Source: Pseudomonadota bacterium (GTDB lineage Bacteria; SAR324; XYD2-FULL-50-16; JAHJRI01). Taken from it: a stretch of DNA of 6,367 bases. The notes beneath the pieces were generated by a model, which was not told the DNA's origin, did no database searches, and saw only the letters and a program-made list of their open reading frames with translations. The position numbers and the translations under genes are program-made. Positions within the stretch are counted from its first letter, which is position 1, and every line of letters starts with the position of its first letter. Location of the stretch: the NCBI GenBank assembly GCA_022360105.1, contig JAKSDL010000204.1, positions 1 through 6,367 on the forward strand, written 5' to 3'. This document shows, piece after piece, positions 1-5,642 of the stretch.

Positions 1-518
1 TCTTTATCCGGTTTGGTGGTTCGACCGGGGGGATCGAAATGATTGCCTTTTTGTTAAAGAAAAAATTCTCGATTCCCATGGGAAACACCATCATCACCAT
101 CAATTTTATCCCCCTTTGTGGTGCTTTGATTGTTTATGACTTGAATATCGCATTATATACCGGCATATACATGTTCGTGGAATCTGTGATGTTGGAGAAA
201 GTACAGACAGGATTCTCCCAGAGGAAAACGGTATTCATAATCAGTCACAAACCGGAATTTATCGCTGAACAGGTGATGAAAAGACTGGACCGGGGCGTGA
301 CATTTCTGCACGCATCCGGAGCTTGGACCAAACAGGAGCATCGCATGATCTATACTGTAATCAACATGAGGGAATTAGGCAGGTTGAAGGAGCTGTTGTT
401 CCTTCACGATCCGGATGCTTTCGTGGCAATCAGCAACACAGCGGAAGTAATTGGGAACCGTTTTTTGACTTGGGAAGACGAAGGTTTCTCCCCTGTCGGT
501 TTGGAAAAAAAGGTTTAA
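1..518 (+). CDS. YitT/DUF2179 family membrane protein, 5'-truncated by window edge
   Basis: The reading frame is open from the first complete codon at base 3, so the ATG at 39 is internal and the gene starts before the window. The visible 171 residues begin with RFGGSTGGIE, which fits the conserved glycine-rich GGSTGG-type segment of YitT-family (DUF161) membrane proteins. About two hydrophobic segments follow (roughly residues 27-65). A soluble C-terminal domain then runs from about residue 76 to 157 and matches the DUF2179 pattern: a 'GVTFLHASGAWT' strand-turn, a central 'MIYTVINMRELGRLK' and a final 'DPDAFVAISNTAEVIGNRF'. Family members are usually about 280-290 residues, so roughly 110 N-terminal residues with several membrane segments are missing. 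The family's molecular role is not well established; a transport or membrane regulatory role is only assumed. The gene converges on the MFS gene with a 5-base gap. The family call is confident and the function is unknown. Confidence 0.9.
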   Translation, partial: FIRFGGSTGGIEMIAFLLKKKFSIPMGNTIITINFIPLCGALIVYDLNIALYTGIYMFVESVMLEKVQTGFSQRKTVFIISHKPEFIAEQVMKRLDRGVTFLHASGAWTKQEHRMIYTVINMRELGRLKELLFLHDPDAFVAISNTAEVIGNRFLTWEDEGFSPVGLEKKV

Positions 519-584
519 ACCAATTATATTTTTTTATATCTAAATTGAATCCAAAGGCTGATCAAAAGAATGAATATAATTGGT
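505..584. terminator. Candidate bidirectional termination region between convergent YitT and MFS genes
   Basis: The short junction between the convergent genes has a run of seven A (505-511), the palindrome GGTTTAAACC (512-521) and a run of seven T (529-535). A 12-base perfect inverted repeat, ACCAATTATATT (519-530) and its complement (573-584), surrounds a 42-base loop; its right arm lies inside the MFS coding sequence. Read on the minus strand, the repeat is followed within about seven bases by a T tract, as expected for intrinsic termination of the MFS transcript. The stem is AT-rich and the loop is long, so this is a tentative call. Confidence 0.3.
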
Positions 585-1696
585 GGTAAAACCAAAAAGT
601 TAATCATTTTCCAACCAACCCATTGAAACAATACTCCGGAAAAAAGTGAACTCGTGGCTACCACGGCCAAAACCAGAAACTCATTCATAGCCTGTACAGC
701 CGCTTTTTCCGATTCGTTGTAGCATTCCGTTAAAAGGCTGCTGGCCCCAATAAAAAGAAAGTTCCACCCTACTCCCAAAAGGATCAATGCCACCCAATAA
801 TGGTATAAGCCGGTTCCATTCAGATTGATCGCAACACATCCCACATTCATTAGTGCGCCGAGAAACAGTATTTTATAAACACCAAACCGCTGAATCAGTG
901 ATCCCGTAACAAATGATGGAACAAACATACCAAGTACATGCCATTGAATCACAAAGGTTATGTTTTCGAAGGTCAACGCACTGTGTTTCATTGAAAGAGG
1001 AGTGGACACCATCAATATGGACATAACGCCATAACCAATCATCCCACCCAATAATGCCAGGATAAATTTTGGTTGCTTCACAATTTCAGCAAGCGGGCGT
1101 GATCCTTCCTCAGCTGTTTCTGCAATGGGGGCTATCCGCACAAAAAACAACAAACAGATACCGACCAACGGTAGTAACAGTAATAAAAAGAAGTTTCCCG
1201 CAAACTCCGCGGGGAACAGATTGACGGAATAGTCAGCCAACGAAGGCCCCAAAACCGCAGCCAACACTCCTCCAGCCAAAGTTAAAGATATTGCATTATT
1301 TTTAAAATTCTCATCTGCAGCGTCCACAGCTGCAAATCGATAGTATGGCATAAAACCAACCAACACTCCAAGCAATGCTGATCCGAGGCAAAATAATGGG
1401 AAATTCCCCCAGGCAATTGAAAAGTACGCTACCCCTCCTCCCAGGCATGCTACGAAAGATCCAACCATGAAGCCGGTTTTTCGCCCCAGCTTTTTCATTA
1501 AGAAGGAAGCCGGTATCGTTGTTAATGTGGCGGCTAAAAATTGGGAAAAAAGCGGTAATGTTGCCAGGGATTTATCAGGTGCCAGTTTGGCTCCTGCCAA
1601 TGCAGATACGGAGAACACTATAATGTTACCTGTGTTTCCCAAGGCCTGGCAAAAAGCCAGTAGTAATACGTTTCTTTTTACATGAAGCTTTTTCAT
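524..1696 (-). CDS. Major facilitator superfamily (MFS) permease
   Basis: This is a complete 390-residue polytopic inner-membrane protein with about 12 hydrophobic segments, the usual length of a compact MFS transporter. The cytoplasmic loop between helices 2 and 3 carries a motif-A-like sequence, 'FLMKKLGRKTGF' (residues 65-76). A polar loop at about 190-210 separates the two six-helix halves. Two further blocks, 'WHVLGMFVPSFVTG' (252-265) and 'GVGWNFLFIGASSLLTE' (308-324), resemble segments that recur in a bacterial MFS subgroup of unassigned substrate. 'PYYRFAAVDAADE' (117-129) ends helix 4. MFS proteins move small solutes by uniport, symport or antiport; the substrate cannot be read here. 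The ATG at 1696 is preceded by a weak purine-rich stretch, GAAGAAAG, four to eight bases away. The gene is divergent from the monooxygenase and shares its 234-base control region, which hints at joint regulation. Export of a drug-like compound and import of a metabolite are both possible. Confidence 0.93.
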   Translation of the reverse strand: MKKLHVKRNVLLLAFCQALGNTGNIIVFSVSALAGAKLAPDKSLATLPLFSQFLAATLTTIPASFLMKKLGRKTGFMVGSFVACLGGGVAYFSIAWGNFPLFCLGSALLGVLVGFMPYYRFAAVDAADENFKNNAISLTLAGGVLAAVLGPSLADYSVNLFPAEFAGNFFLLLLLPLVGICLLFFVRIAPIAETAEEGSRPLAEIVKQPKFILALLGGMIGYGVMSILMVSTPLSMKHSALTFENITFVIQWHVLGMFVPSFVTGSLIQRFGVYKILFLGALMNVGCVAINLNGTGLYHYWVALILLGVGWNFLFIGASSLLTECYNESEKAAVQAMNEFLVLAVVATSSLFSGVLFQWVGWKMINFLVLPPIIFILLISLWIQFRYKKI

Positions 1697-1732
1697 TGCT
1701 TTCTTCAGTGTTAGCAGGCAGATAGCCCTTCA

Positions 1733-1760
1733 TTTATCAAGAAGCCTTTGGCAAATGCAA
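1733..1760 (-). promoter_or_regulatory. Candidate sigma-70-type promoter for the MFS gene
   Basis: On the minus strand a -35-like TTGCAT (1760-1755) is followed after 16 bases by a -10-like GATAAA (1738-1733). Transcription would begin near 1726, leaving a leader of about 30 bases before the ATG at 1696. The -10 keeps the central ATAA but the -35 matches the consensus only in its TTG. It is a by-eye match in AT-rich DNA, so confidence is low. Confidence 0.27.
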
Positions 1761-1771
1761 ATCAAAAGGCT
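1743..1771. promoter_or_regulatory. Dyad with tandem GCAAAT, possible operator
   Basis: A perfect 7-base inverted repeat, AGCCTTT (1743-1749) and AAAGGCT (1765-1771), encloses a 15-base spacer containing the direct tandem GCAAATGCAAAT (1751-1762). It overlaps the candidate -35 region of the MFS gene, where a repressor could act. The right arm can instead pair with CCTTT at 1776-1780, so alternative hairpins are possible. No regulator gene is visible in the window to match it. Confidence 0.28.
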
Positions 1772-1804
1772 GTATCCTTTCAGTATCTTTAATCTTTGGT
1801 CGAC

Positions 1805-1834
1805 TTGTCATGGTTTACTTTTAATTTTTATTTA
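1805..1834 (+). promoter_or_regulatory. Candidate sigma-70-type promoter for the monooxygenase gene
   Basis: TTGTCA (1805-1810) matches the -35 consensus at five of six positions. It is followed after 18 bases by TATTTA (1829-1834), a poor -10 that keeps only TAT. Transcription would start near 1841 and give a leader of about 90 bases. The surrounding bases 1815-1838 are strongly AT-rich, which favours a promoter but also makes chance matches common. Confidence 0.27.
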
Positions 1835-1893
1835 CAAATGGGTCTGCGGAGGCATGACACTTGTAGTTAAAACAGTTTTCTGCAATCACCGAA

Positions 1894-1901
1894 TAACTTT
1901 G
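1894..1901 (+). promoter_or_regulatory. TAnnTTTG box, possible Bacteroidota-type -7 element
   Basis: TAACTTTG fits the TAnnTTTG -7 element of Bacteroidota promoters. It lies 29 bases before the monooxygenase ATG, which would give a short leader of about 20 bases. A clear TTTG -33 partner is not seen at the right distance; the nearest candidate is TTTTCTG at 1876-1882. This is only meaningful if the host is from that phylum, and it competes with the sigma-70-like candidate at 1805-1834. Confidence 0.18.
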
Positions 1902-1930
1902 TTGCTTCACAATTCACTTGTAACTGATTC

Positions 1931-3226
1931 ATGCTTAATTATGTTCTTATTGGTGCCGGTCCAATGGGGCTATGCACTGCCCGTCGGTTAAAACAATACA
2001 ACATTCCCTTTATCGGTTTTGAAGTCCATTCCGATGTTGGTGGATTATGGGACATAAAAAGTCCCACAAGTACCATGTACCAATCCGCGCATCTAATCTC
2101 GTCAAAAACGATGACAGAATTCCGGGAGTTTCCCATGCCTTCGGGAACTCCTACCTATCCTCGTCATGACCAAATGAAAAGCTATTTTCAGGATTATGCG
2201 AGACATTTTGATCTTTATGCGGATTATCAATTTGAAACAGAAGTTATTGAAGCCAGGCCTGAAGGTGAGGCCTGGCAAGTTACCATCTCGAAAAACGGTA
2301 AACGAGAGACCATCGAAGCGGCAGGACTCCTGATTGCCAATGGCACACTGCATAAACCAAAACAGATCAAGCTTCCCGGAGAATTTAGCGGCACTAAAAT
2401 GCACAGTGCAGAATACAAATCCGCAGATGTATTTAAGGATAAACGAGCACTTATCATAGGGTGCGGTAACAGCGGATGTGATATCGCCGTGGATGCAGTA
2501 CATCAAGCCAAATCGGTTGATATGGTGGTGCGGCGCGGTTATTATTTTCTTCCCAAATTTGTAATGGGAAAGGCCATAGATACCCTTGGCGGCAAGATAA
2601 AACTACCAAACAGGCTTAAGCAGTTTATTGATGGCTCCATTGTTAAAATGCTGGTAGGTAAACCTAGCGATTACGGTCTTCCTGATCCTGACTATAGAAT
2701 GTATGAATCTCATCCGGTAATTAATTCATTGGTTTTACATCATATTGGGCATGGGGATATCAACGTTAAACCTGGAATAAAAACTATTGAAGGAAAAAAA
2801 GTTACCTTTGAAGACGGATCTGATTCCGAATACGATATTATTCTCGAAGCGACCGGTTATGAGCTGGATTATAGCTTCGTCGATCAAACCCTTCTGAATT
2901 GGAATGGCTCCGCACCCCAATTATACCTGAATGTGTTTCATCCGGAACGGAATGACATTTTTCTAATGGGAATGGTTGAGGCTGCAGGACTCGGCTGGCA
3001 AGGGAGAGATGAACAGGCTCATCTGGTTGCACTCTATCTGAAATCATTGCGTGAAGGCAAACATGCTGCCTCCAAATTCGACCAGATTAAAAAACAACAG
3101 GTCGCAAAGCGTTGTGACGGTGGTATGAACTATCTGGAACTGGATCGTATGTCATATTATGTGCACAAGGGCGAATACCTGGCAACGATTCGTCGCCATA
3201 TGAAACTATTCAAAAATACTTCCTGA
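1931..3226 (+). CDS. Flavin-containing monooxygenase (FMO-like, class B flavoprotein)
   Basis: This 431-residue protein is complete, and the order of its motifs is diagnostic. They are a FAD-binding GAGPMG (residues 8-13), a GGLW segment (37-40), the FMO fingerprint F-x-G-x-x-x-H-x-x-x-Y (F152, G154, H158, Y162), an NADPH-binding GCGNSG (177-182) and the C-terminal 'EATGY' (306-310) seen in this superfamily. Such enzymes use NADPH and O2 through a C4a-hydroperoxyflavin to oxygenate soft nucleophiles (N or S) in the cytoplasm, and some do Baeyer-Villiger reactions. The substrate is not readable; trimethylamine monooxygenase is one relative but nothing specific supports it. The ATG at 1931 is fixed because an in-frame TGA lies two codons upstream and the GAGPMG fold starts at once. 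No Shine-Dalgarno sequence precedes it. The methionine in GAGPMG is less usual than serine or alanine but does not disturb the glycines. The gene is divergent from the MFS gene and convergent with the fusion gene, 10 bases away. Confidence 0.95.
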   Translation: MLNYVLIGAGPMGLCTARRLKQYNIPFIGFEVHSDVGGLWDIKSPTSTMYQSAHLISSKTMTEFREFPMPSGTPTYPRHDQMKSYFQDYARHFDLYADYQFETEVIEARPEGEAWQVTISKNGKRETIEAAGLLIANGTLHKPKQIKLPGEFSGTKMHSAEYKSADVFKDKRALIIGCGNSGCDIAVDAVHQAKSVDMVVRRGYYFLPKFVMGKAIDTLGGKIKLPNRLKQFIDGSIVKMLVGKPSDYGLPDPDYRMYESHPVINSLVLHHIGHGDINVKPGIKTIEGKKVTFEDGSDSEYDIILEATGYELDYSFVDQTLLNWNGSAPQLYLNVFHPERNDIFLMGMVEAAGLGWQGRDEQAHLVALYLKSLREGKHAASKFDQIKKQQVAKRCDGGMNYLELDRMSYYVHKGEYLATIRRHMKLFKNTS

Positions 3227-3236
3227 TTGGTGCTTA

Positions 3237-5627
3237 TCAAAAACCTGGCTGACCGTGGACATATGATTGTTCAATCAAATATTCCACGGTCGTCACCTCA
3301 ACTTTTTTTGCTGTTGGAATAAAGCTTGTGGGCCCCTGCTGAAAATCCTGGGACTTCCTGGAAGGACCGAATAGTCTTTCTATTCTCCACTGGGGATCGG
3401 GAAACACCTGAAGCAGATGCGTCTCAAATTCTGCCTGATTTACCTTGTATCTTCCATCCTTCGGAGATTTTTCATCAAATCTCATGTCCAGGAGACATTC
3501 GATATAAATCCTCGTACCTGGTTTATGGGCAAAACTTAAAATCTTTTGCAGGCGAATATGTAAATCTTCAGCGGATTTTGCATGTTGTAAAACTCCGGCA
3601 GCGATAATTAGGTCTACTTCACCAATATCAGCTGCATCGCAGTTCATGTAATCCTGTTGCACCACCAGACTTTTCTTTTCAGACAGGTTGAATTTCTTGA
3701 GTGCGGATTTCAAATTTGAAGACAATTGTTCCACGGCACTTTCTTTGATTTCAATAGACACCACATCCTGCCTGTTTTCCAAAGCCAATAGTGAATGTCG
3801 CCCCAAACCTGCCCCAATATCCAATACGCGGTGGAACTGGTCAAGCCGGGTCATAATATGTTTTAAAACAGGTAAACTGCGTCTTTGCAACCTGCCCGGG
3901 GTAATAGACATTTGAGACCAGTAACTGTCATGTTCTCCAAGTTGCTCCAGAGTGTGCAAAATAGCATCATAAAACCCTTTCTGTTGAAATCTTCCAGATA
4001 CAAATTGTTCGATTAACAATTCAAGATCGATCCAGGATAAAATAGCCAGGTAATTATCTTTTGCCCTGTTTGCTTTCAGCCATTTTTTGATGCTGTTATC
4101 GAATAACATCGGACATAATGAAAGCACAAAAGCCTGGTTCATTCCGGTTAAAGACAGAATCTGTTCTATATCCGTCATATTTTCTTTCGTCAGTATCCTG
4201 GGTGAGTCCGGTATGATAACCAGAAAAGCATTCTCCATATCGCTTTTTACTGACACATAATCGGCCGTTTTCAACTGTTTGGAAACGGGGAAATAGACAA
4301 TTCCTCCATAACCCAAGGGCTCGTTGTCAGAAATATTTACCGATTTTTCAAACAGGTCTTTCAGACTTTGAGCCAGTGACAGTGCCTCACGAGAGCCCGA
4401 ATTTATGGTTAGCCATTTTTTCAGGGGAGACATCCACCCATGAGCCGAAAGAACCCGGCGCACAAAACTATTGTTTTCAAGTAAAAAGGCAAACATGTAG
4501 AGTACAATAACAATGATATAGACTAGAACAAACGTTTCGTAATCACCATCTGCCGTCTTACTGGTTTTTAATTTGCTTATTGGCCACATAGCTGCACTTA
4601 CAACCAGTCCGTAAACGTTGTATTTCTGCAGCAAGGACCTGGCACCTGCTATCGAAAGACTTCCTGCATGTCCCTGTACCTCTTTGCTGAATCTAAAATA
4701 CAATCTTCGCTTCATTTGATATTTCAATTCCACTAACCGGCCCTCTTTCAGCGATGGTTCAAGACTGAATAATAAAAAAACCAGCATGGCCAGAAGAACG
4801 GGAGCATACAACATGAAAATTACAGGAATGGAAGTCAGCCAGGAGAGATCATTTTTTGCGCCGCTAATACTGATGACAGGTCTGGCAACTCGAGCTGCAA
4901 AAAGGTAAAACCCATAGCAAAGGAAAAAAAACAGCACCGAAACATTGTCGGTTTTTATTTTATGTACTTGTTTGAGATTGTCTTCGGTTAGATAGCGATT
5001 TGGCAAAAACACAATCCAGCTAATAACAGCTGTAACCAGAGTAAACGAAACGAACTTGTCCAATAAGTCTCTTCGAATATCCCATACCAATAATGCCAGT
5101 TCATCACTAGCTGAATCAATTCCAATTGAGCGAATGACTGCCATGATTGTTTTTTGAGTATCATTCACAATCCAGGGACGTTCCATGATCGGGTACAAAA
5201 TTAGTTTTACAATACTCGATGTTCCGCCGGTCACCATCCCACCGACTATTATCAACACCACAAAATGTAAAACAAACCTGGAAACACGAAAACCGGGTAA
5301 ACCAGGCAGTATTCTGCCAAAATTGAATGCACGAGCATAGTATCCAAAAAAGAGGGCGCCAGTGATATGAACAATACCAAACGGAAAATAGTTACTGGAC
5401 ATGGTGCCGTTGACAATATTGGTTAACACACCCACAGAAGCCCCCCACCAGGGGCCAAGAAGAATGGATGTAAAAACGGTTCCAACCATATCGAGAAACA
5501 AACCGCTTTCCGCCAGCATTTTTTCAGCACTAAAAAATCCTAATAAATTTAGCAAAATCCCGATGACAAGCAATGGAATCACTTCATGCCTAAAAACGTA
5601 CTCCCTGCTAACTATGGTGTTTCTCAT
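3237..5627 (-). CDS. ECF-S-like membrane domain fused to a C-terminal SAM-dependent methyltransferase
   Basis: This is a 796-residue multidomain protein. Residues 13-212 resemble ECF-transporter S components: a first helix (15-33), 'LFLDMVGTVFTSILLGPWWGA' with its LD-x-x-GT and GPW elements (43-63), further helices to about 138, a loop, and a closing 'LLDKFVSFTLVTAVISWIVF-LP' (188-209). More membrane segments lie at about 229-246, 262-288 and 364-384, with a weaker one at 337-350. Residues 390-590 are soluble alternating strands and helices of unknown family. Residues 590-796 form a class I methyltransferase with the SAM-binding 'VLDIGAGLGRH' (601-611), acidic E626 after strand 2, D659 near motif II/III and 'DLIIAAGVLQH' (672-682). 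It is probably a membrane-anchored methyltransferase facing the cytoplasm; the acceptor is unknown. The ATG at 5627 has GGGGA six bases upstream and lies 15 bases after the EamA stop, so the two genes are probably cotranscribed. The methyltransferase and the membrane architecture are confident, and the ECF-S resemblance is moderate. No EcfA or EcfT partner is present, so a sensing role is as likely as transport. Confidence 0.92.
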   Translation of the reverse strand: MRNTIVSREYVFRHEVIPLLVIGILLNLLGFFSAEKMLAESGLFLDMVGTVFTSILLGPWWGASVGVLTNIVNGTMSSNYFPFGIVHITGALFFGYYARAFNFGRILPGLPGFRVSRFVLHFVVLIIVGGMVTGGTSSIVKLILYPIMERPWIVNDTQKTIMAVIRSIGIDSASDELALLVWDIRRDLLDKFVSFTLVTAVISWIVFLPNRYLTEDNLKQVHKIKTDNVSVLFFFLCYGFYLFAARVARPVISISGAKNDLSWLTSIPVIFMLYAPVLLAMLVFLLFSLEPSLKEGRLVELKYQMKRRLYFRFSKEVQGHAGSLSIAGARSLLQKYNVYGLVVSAAMWPISKLKTSKTADGDYETFVLVYIIVIVLYMFAFLLENNSFVRRVLSAHGWMSPLKKWLTINSGSREALSLAQSLKDLFEKSVNISDNEPLGYGGIVYFPVSKQLKTADYVSVKSDMENAFLVIIPDSPRILTKENMTDIEQILSLTGMNQAFVLSLCPMLFDNSIKKWLKANRAKDNYLAILSWIDLELLIEQFVSGRFQQKGFYDAILHTLEQLGEHDSYWSQMSITPGRLQRRSLPVLKHIMTRLDQFHRVLDIGAGLGRHSLLALENRQDVVSIEIKESAVEQLSSNLKSALKKFNLSEKKSLVVQQDYMNCDAADIGEVDLIIAAGVLQHAKSAEDLHIRLQKILSFAHKPGTRIYIECLLDMRFDEKSPKDGRYKVNQAEFETHLLQVFPDPQWRIERLFGPSRKSQDFQQGPTSFIPTAKKVEVTTVEYLIEQSYVHGQPGF
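3251..3309 (+). terminator. Hairpin and T tract downstream of the monooxygenase, possible terminator
   Basis: A perfect 9-base inverted repeat, GACCGTGGA (3251-3259) and TCCACGGTC (3283-3291), lies 25 bases past the monooxygenase stop. The 23-base interior can partly pair as well (TGATTG/CAATCA). A run of seven T follows at 3303-3309. The 11-base distance from stem to T run is longer than in a standard intrinsic terminator. The whole element lies inside the coding end of the convergent fusion gene, so the pairing may be a by-product of coding sequence. Confidence 0.3.
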
Positions 5628-5633
5628 TTAGAA

Positions 5634-5638
5634 TCCCC
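5634..5638 (-). promoter_or_regulatory. Shine-Dalgarno sequence of the fusion gene
   Basis: GGGGA on the minus strand ends six bases before the ATG at 5627, within the 15-base gap after the EamA stop. It is the best ribosome-binding site in the window and settles the start of the 796-residue protein. Confidence 0.6.
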
Positions 5639-5642
5639 AATA

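Noticed and set aside
39..41. ATG at 39 as the start of the YitT gene
   Set aside because: The upstream in-frame codons encode the conserved GGSTGG segment, so this methionine is internal.
153..589. Two small frames overlapping the YitT fragment on either strand
   Set aside because: The YitT frame carries a clear DUF2179 domain; the other frames are shadows.
1869..1879. Short palindrome AAAACAGTTTT
   Set aside because: Five-base AT-rich arms with a one-base centre are expected by chance in this gap.
1755..1991. A 78-codon plus-strand frame running from the intergenic gap into the monooxygenase start
   Set aside because: It overlaps the well-supported monooxygenase start in another frame, has no ribosome-binding site, and its product looks like translated AT-rich DNA with no recognisable domain.
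2102..2506. A 134-codon antisense frame inside the monooxygenase
   Set aside because: It lies wholly opposite conserved FMO motifs, and its product has no domain or start signal. It is a coding shadow.
3237..5627. The fusion as a possible assembly artefact joining two genes
   Set aside because: One uninterrupted frame, no internal start with a ribosome site seen at the domain boundary, and a continuous linker region argue for a real fusion, though read-level checking was not possible.
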